33,722 bases of DNA from an uncultured Pirellulaceae bacterium (GCA_905480235.1 CAJQPP010000166.1:1-33722); one strand, 5' to 3'. Shown: positions 17,165 through 26,517, numbered from the stretch's first letter. Notes: generated by a model from the sequence alone, not told the origin. Numbers and translations: made by a program.

Positions 17165-18412
17165 GTGGCTGTTGTAACACGGAACGGTGGGTTAAAAACA
17201 GTTTTCGGGATACTCACAAAAAAGATAGGCGACCCAGTGGCGAAACGCCCGCTCAAATCCAATCAGAAAATCTCGCTCACCGGTAGCTGCTTAATCTGTC
17301 AGGAGATCGAACTCCGCCAGAACGCAGAGCATGCGTGGGAAATAAGAAATGCGTGCTCCGCGTGCCACAGGGAAATTGAAGTTTTTCTTGCGGCATCCAC
17401 CACGGTATCCGAGACAGAAACGGAAGACGCTATTCGGGATGCTGGCCAGCTGTTGAGAAATGCTAAACTTCCATTGATTTGCGGTCTGGCGGATCAATCT
17501 TTGGAAACCCAAAAAGCCGCAATCGCATTAGCCAAAAATGCCGACGCTGCGATTGATTGGACCAACAACGGAGCTCCATTCGCGGTGCATCGAGCCGTTC
17601 AAGAAACGGGATTCGTGACCTGCACGTATGGAGAAATCCGCGACCGGGCCGACTTGATCATTCACTGGTCGAACCACCTCACTACCAGTCATCCCACCTT
17701 TCTGAAAAGGTTTACAACCGGCAAACCTACGATCAGCGTCGATTGGGAACGCGATTCGCAAATCGCAGCGCTGCATTTTCTAAGAGCAGGTGATCGCGAT
17801 ATATCGGCACCGCCTGAATGGGCAGCTTTGGCGGATGCCATCAACGCGGCTACCTACCCCGTGATTTTGATCGATGATGACAACGTCGAAGCACTTGGGG
17901 ACGACGGCATGCTCAGCCTGTTGCGATTTATCCGGCAGCAAAACGACCGCAACCACTGCCGACTGGTGCACCTGCCCTCCCAAGGAAATTCCACAGGGAT
18001 CCAATCCGCCCTGACCTCCTTGACTGGGGGTCCGCTGGGCATCACTTTCCGCGATGGGCATCCCTTTTATCGGGGTTCTGAATTTTGTGTTCAAACTCTG
18101 CTGGCTGACGGTGTCATCGACTTGTTGTTATTGGTCGGCAGTACTCAACAAATTGATTGTAAGCTCATTCCCCATTCCTTACCCGTGGTTTGGATTTGCG
18201 ATCAATACGACCCGCAATCCGCTTCCGAACTACCCACTCACATCAGGATCCCCACGGCCCGTTGGGGACTGGATATAAAAGGAACTGGAATCCGTGCCGA
18301 TGGTATGCCCCTAAATCGCCCCGCCATCTTTGCCAGCGACGGCATGGACCCTGCCACGGCCCTGAGCCGTCTAGAAAAAACGACCCCCCATCATTCGGGC
18401 GATCCTTCCTAA
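17165..18412 (+). CDS. fhcB: FhcB-like subunit of the formyltransferase/hydrolase complex (formylmethanofuran dehydrogenase B family)
   Basis: A 415-residue protein related to FwdB/FmdB of methanogens and to bacterial FhcB, part of the tetrahydromethanopterin-linked C1 pathway known from methylotrophs and Planctomycetes. The N-terminal part has two Cys pairs, Cys42/Cys45 and Cys64/Cys67. The stretch where archaeal enzymes carry the tungsten/molybdenum-ligating Cys or Sec appears here as TNNGAPFAVH, with no cysteine. This agrees with the known loss of dehydrogenase chemistry in bacterial Fhc complexes, where formate is released hydrolytically. The start is uncertain: GTG at 17165 is used, and GTG at 17237 is possible. 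No fhcA, fhcC or fhcD lies nearby, so the complex must be encoded elsewhere, as is common in Planctomycetes. Neighbours (astD divergent, cytochrome convergent) give no functional help. Overall identification is by recalled family resemblance and is less sure than that of its neighbours. Confidence 0.72.
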   Translation: MAVVTRNGGLKTVFGILTKKIGDPVAKRPLKSNQKISLTGSCLICQEIELRQNAEHAWEIRNACSACHREIEVFLAASTTVSETETEDAIRDAGQLLRNAKLPLICGLADQSLETQKAAIALAKNADAAIDWTNNGAPFAVHRAVQETGFVTCTYGEIRDRADLIIHWSNHLTTSHPTFLKRFTTGKPTISVDWERDSQIAALHFLRAGDRDISAPPEWAALADAINAATYPVILIDDDNVEALGDDGMLSLLRFIRQQNDRNHCRLVHLPSQGNSTGIQSALTSLTGGPLGITFRDGHPFYRGSEFCVQTLLADGVIDLLLLVGSTQQIDCKLIPHSLPVVWICDQYDPQSASELPTHIRIPTARWGLDIKGTGIRADGMPLNRPAIFASDGMDPATALSRLEKTTPHHSGDPS

Positions 18413-18431
18413 CCACAAATGCCATTCGCGG

Positions 18432-20288
18432 TTACAGACTTTTGAGGAAACTTAAAAGCTGCTGCAATTCTGCATCTGATATTTCGCGAGGTAGTTGGTG
18501 TCGGTTTTTGGTGAATAAATCTGCCAGAGACTGAAACCGCGCGTCATGAAAAAATTGCTGACGCTGGCTTACCCCAATTAAAGAGGGTGGATTAAATTCT
18601 TTTTTCCCCAATTCATCCTCTAAACCCACCTGACGCAACTCCGACGATGTGTAGTTCTTTCCTTGGTGGCAGCGATCACAATTCAAGTCCATGAATAATT
18701 GCTTGCCGGACCTTATTAACGCCGGGTCTCGCCGATTACGCGCATCGGCTAACGACGGCGGTGCCGGCAACCTACGTACGAACTCAGCCAGGTCCGCGAC
18801 TTGTTCATCCGAAAACTTTTGATCCGTTTGCATGGTCACTTCCATCGAACTCCGCACCTGCTCCTCGAGAGTTTGGGCCGATCCATTCCAGGCGAAGGGC
18901 GCTGTATCACCATGCCCGAGCAACGACAGCACTCGTTTGGGTGCTCCAAATGACTGGTCACTGAAATTGTCATTCAAGAAACCATTGGTATGCGCCTCGA
19001 CATGGCAACTATGACAACTCATCCAACTGTCATGGGAAACGGTTGCATCGAAAAACAACCTCTCCCCCCGCTCCAACGCTGTCGTGGGAGGCTGTTTACC
19101 GAGCGAAAGCGTTCCAATCACCTCATATTTTTCAACATCGATGACCGTTAAAGTGTCATCTAAGGAATCAGCCGTGACGACCTTCCGATCGTTGTCCGCA
19201 AAACAACAACCCAAAGGGCGCCGACCGGTAGGGATATAAGCGAAAGAGCGATCATCCAAATCACCAAGGGCTAGTTGGTTAACGCCCCCAATGGTGATAG
19301 CGACTTCCCCAGCGCCGGAAAACACGATCGACTCAGGATCCCCCTTGGCTTCGCCAGGGCCTCCCAATGGAATCGTTGTGCGCCGTGATTCCTGCCAATC
19401 CGCTTGCACAAAGGTCGCTTCATCGCGAATCGCGATTTCGTTGGCGACCATTAAACCCCAATGAACGTCATTGCGAATCGCTTGGGCTAAACGATTCAAG
19501 GGTTGTATCACGACCGCAAATTTTTGTGTTTCCGGTTCGGATGAATCTAGCCAGTTTGCAACGCCGCAAATACGCCGCGAGCCGAAGTCACCGGTCTCGC
19601 AAAACGAAAGATCTAATGCCTGCAGGCTGGCCCATTGACTGCCGAACGCATCCGTCGCCAAAACCGTCGACCCATCCTGAAAAAGCGCTAACTCCCCCAC
19701 CGCGAAAGAGAGATCAGTCACTTCTTGCAACCGACCAGGTTCCCCCGCCTGAGATGCGGTAGCTTTCTCTTGCGTTAGATCGTGTTTTCCAATTTGCCTT
19801 GACCAAAGGCCGCCTACGAAACACCACTGTTTATCATTTCCAATACAAATCTTATTGGGAAAGGCCAGCGAAGCCTGCTTCCAAAGCCCGGCAACCGTTC
19901 CTGTTTGGCTGACTTGAATGCAAAGTAAAGCACCCGCTTGGGATCGATCGGTGATGAGGAACTGATTTTCGTGCCAAGGGACCATATCTCCGATTTGGGT
20001 CGCGACCTTGTATTCCCCAAGAACCGTTAGGCGCTCCGCATCAACAACGGATATGGTGCCGCTCTGCTGATTGGCGACGACCAAAAAAGGCGTGCTACCG
20101 CACGCCGCCACAGCAATGGGTCGCCGCGACGCGGAGGCCCCTAAATCGACCTCAACACAATCAAAGGGCAACGCCGTCGTGCCAACCGGTTCGTTGGTTT
20201 CGTGTGTGGCGGAATGATGAATGCTTCCGTGCTCTCCGCTTCCCAACAGACAGCAAAGAGACGCCAAGAACCAACATGAGAATTTCAT
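18432..20288 (-). CDS. Exported beta-propeller protein with C-terminal di-haem cytochrome c domain
   Basis: A 618-residue protein with two haem-binding CxxCH motifs near the C-terminus, CHSCH at about residue 422 and CDRCH at about 535. Their arrangement resembles the MauG/cytochrome c peroxidase family. The N-terminal two thirds resemble YVTN-type beta-propellers, with blocks such as GTISVVDAERLTVLGEY and DTLTVIDVEKYEVIGTLSLG. A signal peptide (MKFSCWFLASLCCLLG, lipoprotein-like cysteines included) places it outside the cytoplasm. The ATG at 20288 has AGGGG six nt upstream; the frame continues to 20324 but that start is less likely. It is convergent with fhcB, 19 bp apart. Electron transfer or oxidation of a protein or small substrate is likely; the actual substrate is unknown. 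Propeller-MauG fusions are common in Planctomycetes. Confidence 0.85.
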   Translation of the reverse strand: MKFSCWFLASLCCLLGSGEHGSIHHSATHETNEPVGTTALPFDCVEVDLGASASRRPIAVAACGSTPFLVVANQQSGTISVVDAERLTVLGEYKVATQIGDMVPWHENQFLITDRSQAGALLCIQVSQTGTVAGLWKQASLAFPNKICIGNDKQWCFVGGLWSRQIGKHDLTQEKATASQAGEPGRLQEVTDLSFAVGELALFQDGSTVLATDAFGSQWASLQALDLSFCETGDFGSRRICGVANWLDSSEPETQKFAVVIQPLNRLAQAIRNDVHWGLMVANEIAIRDEATFVQADWQESRRTTIPLGGPGEAKGDPESIVFSGAGEVAITIGGVNQLALGDLDDRSFAYIPTGRRPLGCCFADNDRKVVTADSLDDTLTVIDVEKYEVIGTLSLGKQPPTTALERGERLFFDATVSHDSWMSCHSCHVEAHTNGFLNDNFSDQSFGAPKRVLSLLGHGDTAPFAWNGSAQTLEEQVRSSMEVTMQTDQKFSDEQVADLAEFVRRLPAPPSLADARNRRDPALIRSGKQLFMDLNCDRCHQGKNYTSSELRQVGLEDELGKKEFNPPSLIGVSQRQQFFHDARFQSLADLFTKNRHQLPREISDAELQQLLSFLKSL

Positions 20289-20645
20289 TAGGCCCCTAAA
20301 ATTTAGACAGTTATAAAACCGCAAGCCACATCATCGGAGCACTCTTGCCCCGATATTCCAAACACCAGCTTCCCGCTTTCGTTTCCGACAGCTTCGGCTG
20401 GGTTCATTTTTTTGTGTTTCCTGCTGGCTTTCAACAGCAATAATCGTGCATTTAATAAATCGACCGAGTTTGCCAAGATTTTCGGCCTCGACACCGTCGT
20501 CGCCCTGCTGGTTGGCATTGAATGATCGGCTTTCGTTAAACCCATTACGCTGCAGAGCGTCAATCCTGACTAAGTTTAGGGCGATCCATGGCGTATCCGT
20601 TACGGAGAATTGGCGTTAAAGCCAGCCACGCAACCGCTACAGCGT
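20289..20645. other. Intergenic region between the cytochrome and flippase genes
   Basis: No gene was recognised. The left end is the promoter and leader of the cytochrome gene, with AT-rich sequence just upstream of its AGGGG. A short inverted repeat, TCCG/CGGA, lies near 20596. No T-tailed terminator for the flippase gene was found. Confidence 0.5.
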
Positions 20646-22196
20646 CTAGGCTGCCGGTTTGACAGAGGAAGATCTTGAGCCGATCCGTTCGCGGATACTA
20701 TCTCCAACTTGGGCTATTTCAGAACATTCCCAATCGTTGAAAAGCCAGCGATACTTGAATCCACCCCAAGTAAAGACCAAAACCAAAGCGAGCGCTAAAT
20801 TGATCGGCAGCAGCAGCACCAACGGCAAGATCGCCGACAAACAGATGCCTCGATCGGGTCGCCAACCGTAGTACAAATTAATTAGATAAAGCGAGACCAG
20901 AGCGAATAAATTAGAAATGGCAGTCGCCCAAACAGCCCCACTCAGTCCGAGCCGCGGAATCAATAACAAGTTCAACAGGACATTGACCACTAATCCGATC
21001 AGGACAGCCAAACAGGCCCACTTTCCTTTTTCCCGACACCACAGGTAATCCTGCCCCACGGTGACCAGGCTGTACCAAATGCAATACACCAGCGTTAGCG
21101 GCAAGACAGCCAAACCGTCATTGAATTTTCCCTGCAGCACCACATCAAACAAGATCGGTGAGACAATCAAAACGCCCAACCCAATAAAAGTGAATCCTAG
21201 CCCCACCAACTTGAGGGTCCAACGCAATTGCTGAACCACCTGCTTTTTTTCTCCACGTTCCCAGCTGGCAGTCATGTAGGACATCAGAATACCGCTAAGC
21301 ATTGCCGCCAACCCGACCAACACTAACGGGATGATACGACCACTGTGATATTGGCCAACCATGCCTTGAGCTTCGGACGGAGAAACGGGCGCGAAATGCA
21401 GCAGCATATTTCGATCCGCAACTTCGTAAAGATTGGAAACCAGATTGATCACCCAAAGCCACGCTGCAAATGGCGCAATTCGCGCCCACATTGACTTCGG
21501 TTCCAGCGGCAAGCGACTGCTATCTACGATCGACCAATTTCGCCAAAAGTACCAGATCGCTGGTAGTATCGCGACCAAACAACTGGCGGCGAATCCGATC
21601 GTAACAGCCTCGGTTCCGTGATCCCAAACCCACAGCAACCCGATCGCAAACCCAGCGAAGGCCAAGCCATTGACGAAACGCATGATGGTGACCAGGCGCA
21701 CTTGACGCAGTGCCTCGAGCAAGGAGGCGGAAAAATTGAAAGCCACCACCAAGATGACCGAAGCGGCCATAATCATCACCAACCGCGTTTGCTGTGTGTC
21801 CCGAAAGAGCCACATGGAAACGGGTTCTGCGAACCAGTAAAGGAGGACCGAAAACACCACCGTGGCGAAAAAACTAATCGCTGTGATGCGCATCAAAAAT
21901 GACCGCAGTTGCCCCTTTTGCCGGTACATCTCCACGTATCGATTAAACGAACCCGGTAACCCCAAGACAGCTAAGGGGGCGATCAACATCAGGTAGCTCC
22001 AAGTCAGCGACCACTGGCCCAGTTGATCTTCGGGTAACAAGCGGCAAAACAGGACACCACGCACCAAACCGACAATGCGCTGCACCGCGGTCAACAATAG
22101 GGCAAATATGACCCCAAATTTCAGGGAGTCCACCTTCAACTCCGGCACGGAGGGCCGAGTATGGGACACAGTCTGGGAATCTTGGGGACTTGGCAT
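20646..22196 (-). CDS. Polysaccharide flippase of the MOP (Wzx/MATE-like) superfamily
   Basis: An integral membrane protein of about 516 residues with some twelve or more hydrophobic segments. It resembles Wzx-like O-antigen and exopolysaccharide flippases, which move lipid-linked sugar units across the inner membrane. The fold markers are an N-terminal helix followed by the amphipathic RIVGLVRGVLFCRLLPEDQLGQ block and the second-half block LNLLLIPRLGLSGAVWATAISN. A cytosolic tail rich in Arg and Ser ends the protein. The start is unclear: ATG 22196 is used because the membrane part begins about 25 residues later. ATG 22256 and a start at 22316 are in frame. No glycosyltransferase is directly adjacent, but polysaccharide genes lie 8-11 kb to the right. 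A role in envelope polysaccharide export is inferred from the family. Confidence 0.85.
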   Translation of the reverse strand: MPSPQDSQTVSHTRPSVPELKVDSLKFGVIFALLLTAVQRIVGLVRGVLFCRLLPEDQLGQWSLTWSYLMLIAPLAVLGLPGSFNRYVEMYRQKGQLRSFLMRITAISFFATVVFSVLLYWFAEPVSMWLFRDTQQTRLVMIMAASVILVVAFNFSASLLEALRQVRLVTIMRFVNGLAFAGFAIGLLWVWDHGTEAVTIGFAASCLVAILPAIWYFWRNWSIVDSSRLPLEPKSMWARIAPFAAWLWVINLVSNLYEVADRNMLLHFAPVSPSEAQGMVGQYHSGRIIPLVLVGLAAMLSGILMSYMTASWERGEKKQVVQQLRWTLKLVGLGFTFIGLGVLIVSPILFDVVLQGKFNDGLAVLPLTLVYCIWYSLVTVGQDYLWCREKGKWACLAVLIGLVVNVLLNLLLIPRLGLSGAVWATAISNLFALVSLYLINLYYGWRPDRGICLSAILPLVLLLPINLALALVLVFTWGGFKYRWLFNDWECSEIAQVGDSIRERIGSRSSSVKPAA

Positions 22197-22585
22197 ATGC
22201 GCATTACGAGCACGAAAAAGAGGCTTTAGCTCGTAAATGTGCGTTATTCGGGGCATTTCGCAACCAAAGCCCTGCAGACGAGTCACGGAATCAGAGCCCT
22301 CGGAGGGGTTAGGCACCGTTGTGCCGAATGTAGGGCCCTAGCTCAACCACTCACTTGGGGTCCCGGTGGAAGGCATTTGCTCGGCGATATTTTCCCGTGA
22401 ATTTTCGCATAGAGTAGGCTTGCGCCAGTTTGGAAACACAGCATCTCTTTGCTATATTTGCGATACGCATTTTAGGATCGTTTGACTTCTATGCGACGAC
22501 ACCCATTTCCAGTCACCGATGCGCCCTACCCAAGCGCCGCAAATCAAAACTATTGACTCCGGTGAAAACCAGCGAGTCAACTTTC
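22197..22585. other. Divergent intergenic region between the flippase and tex-like genes
   Basis: It contains the start regions of two divergent genes. A possible plus-strand promoter is TTTGGA at 22429-22434, an 18-nt spacer and TATATT at 22453-22458. This lies upstream of the chosen ATG 22586 and inside the longer open frame that begins with TTG at 22430, which is one reason to reject the longer start. No RNA gene was seen. Confidence 0.4.
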
Positions 22586-25500
22586 ATGGAAACATCGACC
22601 AAATTCGATCTCGAAACCGTTGCCAAAAATCTTGAGCTACCCGCAAATAAAGTCAGATCAGCCGTCGATCTGTTGGAAGCGGGTAATACGATCCCCTTCA
22701 TTACCAGGTATCGCAAAGATGAGACCGGAGGTCTCTCTGAGCGACAGCTGCGAGACATCAAGCAAGAAGTTGCCCGGCAAACCTCGTTGGCTGAACGCAA
22801 AGCGGTAGTTCTCAAGGCCATCGAAAATCAGGCCAAGCTAACAGATGCCTTGCGTGAGCAAATTGAAGCCGCTAATCAAGCTCGGCAAATCGAAGACCTG
22901 TATCATCCATTCAAGCCTCGTAAGACCTCGCTCGCAGAAACCGCCAGGCAACAGGGACTCGAACCACTGGCCCGCGATATTCTAGAGGGGCTACAACCGG
23001 ATGTAGATCTGGCCTCTCGAGCAACCGATTTTGTCCGCGTTGACAAGGGCCTGACCTCCGTGGATGACGTAATCACGGGCGTGCAACACATCTTGGCCGA
23101 GCGGTTCAGCGAGCACCTGCAACTACGCTCGCAATTGCGTGATATCTTTTGGCGGGACGGGAAAATCAAAACCGAGTTAATCCCGGTAGTCGAACCTCCA
23201 GCCGAAAAAAAACCGGTTGCCAAGGAAACGGAAACGGTCGTCACCGAAGCAACTCAACCAAGCGAAGAAACGCCGATCGAACCCGCGACGGTTGCCGAAA
23301 CTGCCCCCGCCACCGCGGAACAGGCGCCGCAACCCGATCCTGTGGAAAACGAACCCGAGTCGGCCCCGGCAGTTGATCCCACAGACTTAAAAACGGAACC
23401 CGTGGCATCGGCTCCGGACGTGCCAGGCGCCGCAGAAACGGAGCCCACACCGACCCCGGCAAGCGACGAGACTGCAGCAACCACTCCTGCCGTTACGGTC
23501 GAAACAGGGGCACCATCCGAGGCCACTGAAGAGGTTACGACCGAGCAAAAAACAGCCACCATGGCTGCCGCCAACCCAACCGATAAACCGACAGACAAAC
23601 CGAAAAAGAAACGAAAAAAGAAGAAGAAAAAATCCAAGCCGGATCCCTTTGCTGAATTCGCCAATTTCAGCGAATCACTGCAAAAAATCCCGCCTCATCG
23701 CTCACTCGCGATCAATCGCGGCGAACGTGCGGGGAGATTAAAGGTCAAGGTGAGTTGCGACAACGAAAAGCTAAACGCCCTCGCAAAAACCAGCCTTATT
23801 CCAGAAGGACATCCATTCGCGGAATTTCTGAACCTGGTCAGCAGCAATGCCATGAACCGTTTGATCATTCCCAGTATCGAACGAGAAATCCGTCGCGACT
23901 TGACGGAGCGATCGGAATCCCATGCCGTCGATGTGTTCGCCAGGAACCTCAGGCATCTCTTTCTCCAACCACCTGTCCGGGGCTACCGAATCATGGGAAT
24001 TGACCCCGGGTTTCGCTCGGGATGCAAAGTTGCCGTGATCGATGAGATGGGGCAACCTTTAGGCCATGGTGTGTTCTCCATTGTCGGCAATGCTGATCGC
24101 ATCAAAAGCAACAAACAACGCTTGGTTGATTTGATCAAGGAACACCAACCCCAATTGATCGCCATTGGTAATGGGCGTGGTTGTCGCTCCGTCGAACAAT
24201 TTGTTTCTGACGCAATATCTGGTGATTTAGCCGGCGTCAACATCCAGTACTCAATTGTCAATCAAGCCGGCACCAGCACCTATTCGACAAGTGATTTAGG
24301 TCAACAGGAATTGCCTACCCACGGCCCCTTGATTCGCAGCGCCATTTCCATCGCGCGTCGCCTTCAGGATCCGCTTTCCGAATTGGTCAAAGTCGATCCT
24401 GCTCACGTCGGTGTGGGGCTTTATCAACACGACATCAAAGCTAAACACCTAGCAGATTCGTTGGAATCTGTGGTGGAATCCTGCGTGAATTTTGTTGGCG
24501 TAAATGCGAACACGGCCAGCCCTTCGTTATTGAAATATGTCTCCGGTTTGGGCCAAACGACAGCCAGAAAGCTAGTTGATCATCGCAACGAAAAAGGCCC
24601 TTTCAAAGACCGTGAAAACCTGCGGGAAGTGGCCGGGTTTGGCGAGATTACTTTCGTTCAATCAGCCGGATTCCTGCGTGTCGACGGCAGCGACGAGCCC
24701 CTCGATCAAACGTCTATACATCCCGAAGATTATGAATTAACCAATAAGATTCTGAAAAAACTTGGCTGCTCGATTGAGGAACTAATCCCCCCGCCACGGC
24801 CCCCAAGATTTAGTAAGAATACGAGACCTGCGACTGCTGAGCCAGCCTCGGAAACCCCTGCGGACCAAAATTTGGCTGCGGAAACGCTGGCCCCCGAATC
24901 TCCGGTCACCCCGACCACCGAAACCACCGAGGTGGCTACAGAAACGCCGCCACCAGAGACGGTGGTGGAGGTCGAAAAAGCGGCCTCGCTGACGGCGGAA
25001 ACCGAAACTCCCTCCGCGGATACCGAATCGCAGCCCACCGCGGATGCAGAAACCGCGGCGGTGCCGGAAAACACGCCCGTGGCGGAAACCGCCGCGGAAA
25101 CGGAATCCGCCCCGGAAACGGAAGCCGCATCGGTAACGGAAACCGCACCGGTAACGGAAGCCGAGTCCGTTGCTGAGCCAGCAAATGCTGCGGACGCAGC
25201 ACCGGTTGCCGTACCACCCGCCATACTGCCTGTGAAAATACTGCCCACCCTTTCACCCGCCGAGATTGCGGAAAAACGAACACGGCGTCGAGAATTAGTG
25301 CAGGACATCAAGAATCTTGACATCACGGCATTGGCTCGAGAATTGAGCGTTGGCGAATTAAAACTGCGTGACCTTCTCAAGTCGCTCAAAAATCCCGTGC
25401 AGGATCCCCGCGAGGATTCACCCGCACCGGTATTCCGCAAAGGAATCTTGAAATACGACGATCTCAAGCAGGGAATGCAGTTACGCGGCCAAATCGTGAA

Positions 25501-25966
25501 TGTGGTCGACTTTGGCGTATTCCTGAATATTGGAATTGGCGAAAGCTGCCTTGTGCACATCAGTCGACTAGCCAATCGATTCGTTCGCGACCCACATTGG
25601 TATTATTCGGTGGGTGATGTTTTAAGTGTGTGGGTTCAGGAGGTCGATTGCGAAAAACGTCGGGTAACGCTGACCGCCATTCGCCCGGAATCTGCCAAGC
25701 GGGAAAGACGCAAACCGCGTCCCGAACAAGCGGCAAGTGGCAGAAGTCGCAACCGGCGGGATGGCGGACGTTCGGCAGCACCGAGTAGCCCCGGCAAGAA
25801 ACGGCATTACGCCAGTCGTGGCAAGCCTCACCACAAGCGACCTCGCAAACCCAAGCCAGTCACTCCGATTACTGACGAAATGGTGGACGGCAAGGAACCG
25901 ATGCGTTCGTTTTCGGACTTGCTGCAATTCCACAAACGGAAGGCCGACGACGAACCAAAAACTTAA
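22586..25966 (+). CDS. Tex-like transcription accessory/RNA-binding protein with two long low-complexity inserts
   Basis: A 1126-residue relative of Tex/YhgF, a nucleic-acid-binding protein with a role in transcription; ordinary Tex has about 720-780 residues. The Tex N-terminal helical part covers roughly 1-200 (IPFITRYRKDETGGLSE is highly typical). A YqgF/RNase H-like domain starts near 466 with GIDPGFRSG. Helix-hairpin-helix repeats lie near 645-710 (LLKYVSGLGQTTARKLV). An S1 RNA-binding domain covers about 954-1032 (GMQLRGQIVNVVDFGVFLNI). Insert 1 (about 202-353) is rich in Ala, Glu, Pro and Thr and ends in a lysine run. Insert 2 (about 735-886) has the same composition and sits between the helix-hairpin-helix and S1 domains. 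A basic tail of about 95 residues follows S1. ATG 22586 gives a family-like N-terminus. Confidence 0.92.
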   Translation: METSTKFDLETVAKNLELPANKVRSAVDLLEAGNTIPFITRYRKDETGGLSERQLRDIKQEVARQTSLAERKAVVLKAIENQAKLTDALREQIEAANQARQIEDLYHPFKPRKTSLAETARQQGLEPLARDILEGLQPDVDLASRATDFVRVDKGLTSVDDVITGVQHILAERFSEHLQLRSQLRDIFWRDGKIKTELIPVVEPPAEKKPVAKETETVVTEATQPSEETPIEPATVAETAPATAEQAPQPDPVENEPESAPAVDPTDLKTEPVASAPDVPGAAETEPTPTPASDETAATTPAVTVETGAPSEATEEVTTEQKTATMAAANPTDKPTDKPKKKRKKKKKKSKPDPFAEFANFSESLQKIPPHRSLAINRGERAGRLKVKVSCDNEKLNALAKTSLIPEGHPFAEFLNLVSSNAMNRLIIPSIEREIRRDLTERSESHAVDVFARNLRHLFLQPPVRGYRIMGIDPGFRSGCKVAVIDEMGQPLGHGVFSIVGNADRIKSNKQRLVDLIKEHQPQLIAIGNGRGCRSVEQFVSDAISGDLAGVNIQYSIVNQAGTSTYSTSDLGQQELPTHGPLIRSAISIARRLQDPLSELVKVDPAHVGVGLYQHDIKAKHLADSLESVVESCVNFVGVNANTASPSLLKYVSGLGQTTARKLVDHRNEKGPFKDRENLREVAGFGEITFVQSAGFLRVDGSDEPLDQTSIHPEDYELTNKILKKLGCSIEELIPPPRPPRFSKNTRPATAEPASETPADQNLAAETLAPESPVTPTTETTEVATETPPPETVVEVEKAASLTAETETPSADTESQPTADAETAAVPENTPVAETAAETESAPETEAASVTETAPVTEAESVAEPANAADAAPVAVPPAILPVKILPTLSPAEIAEKRTRRRELVQDIKNLDITALARELSVGELKLRDLLKSLKNPVQDPREDSPAPVFRKGILKYDDLKQGMQLRGQIVNVVDFGVFLNIGIGESCLVHISRLANRFVRDPHWYYSVGDVLSVWVQEVDCEKRRVTLTAIRPESAKRERRKPRPEQAASGRSRNRRDGGRSAAPSSPGKKRHYASRGKPHHKRPRKPKPVTPITDEMVDGKEPMRSFSDLLQFHKRKADDEPKT
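23190..23645 (+). repeat. Ala/Glu/Pro/Thr-rich low-complexity insert 1 in the Tex-like protein
   Basis: The insert codes for alternating acidic and proline/alanine residues such as TEATQPSEETPIEPATVAET, and ends with a Lys/Arg block containing a run of seven or so basic residues (KKRKKKKKKSK). It splits the Tex N-terminal region just before the conserved segment that normally follows directly. It is probably disordered. Confidence 0.75.
24790..25245 (+). repeat. Degenerate low-complexity insert 2 in the Tex-like protein
   Basis: The DNA repeats variants of gcggaaac(c/g) between about 24940 and 25170, coding for AET/ESA/TEA-type tripeptides. Composition matches insert 1 but the lysine run is missing. 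Likely a flexible linker placed between the helix-hairpin-helix and S1 domains. Confidence 0.75.
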
Positions 25967-25983
25967 TCCCAGTCAAGGTTACG

Positions 25984-26020
25984 GCAGGGGGCGACTGTTC
26001 CGTGAAGCCTTTCCCCCTGC
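25984..26020. terminator. Stem-loop between convergent genes, possible bidirectional terminator
   Basis: GCAGGGGG (25984-25991) and CCCCCTGC (26013-26020) form a perfect 8-bp stem with a 21-nt loop. It lies between the stop of the Tex-like gene (25966) and the stop of the convergent small gene (26030). T-rich stretches lie some bases away on both strands rather than directly after the stem, so efficiency as an intrinsic terminator is uncertain. Confidence 0.5.
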
Positions 26021-26029
26021 AGGTCTGGC

Positions 26030-26305
26030 TTAAGAAACTTTGGAGTCCTTTTTTTTGCGATTCGTGTGGGGGTCATTGGGCCCCACCACAATGCTCCAAA
26101 AAAGGTAGATCGCAATGACCAGTGGCAGTACGGCAAAAAGAATCGCAAGAAAGAGGCCAACCGTGCGACTGGGTATGTCCAACACCCATATCTCGTCACG
26201 GCGAAACACGCCCGACCATAAATTAGCCCCAGCCCAGACGGTTAAGATGCATGCCAAAACCATGCGTGGCCAGGGATTCTTAAAGTTTCTCGAAGGCGTA
26301 TTCAT
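26030..26305 (-). CDS. Small membrane protein of unknown function
   Basis: A predicted 91-residue protein with two hydrophobic segments, around residues 15-35 (MVLACILTVWAGANLWSGVF) and 50-75 (TVGLFLAILFAVLPLVIAIY). A polar basic tail follows with KKK. No family was recognised. ATG 26305 is used; the frame extends to a TTG at 26329. A weak GAAAGA lies upstream. It is convergent with the Tex-like gene and shares a stem-loop with it. The two clean membrane segments and positive-inside pattern make a real gene more likely than chance, but its role is unknown. Confidence 0.6.
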   Translation of the reverse strand: MNTPSRNFKNPWPRMVLACILTVWAGANLWSGVFRRDEIWVLDIPSRTVGLFLAILFAVLPLVIAIYLFWSIVVGPNDPHTNRKKKDSKVS

Positions 26306-26517
26306 GAATATCTTTCGTACCAGAGGCAAAGACGGACGCGATTTTTGCTGTGCAACGCGAAACGGCTAGAGTAATCCATTATGGCAATTACCGCGTTTTT
26401 TTGAAGCCAATCACCGCCTCACTACCGGCACCGTTTCAGCGTGGGTTTTGGTCGACAAATCCAACATCGCACTTACGCGAACGGCGAACAGCCAGCCGGG
26501 CGGCAATTGAAATCGAA

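Noticed and set aside
22430..22585. TTG start adding 52 residues to the Tex-like protein
   Set aside because: The added part is not Tex-like and covers the likely promoter; the family N-terminus begins at ATG 22586.
24730..25575. Long minus-strand open frame of 281 codons opposite the Tex-like gene
   Set aside because: It mirrors the low-complexity insert; the Ser/Ala/Val-rich product follows from the repeated DNA on the other strand and matches no family.
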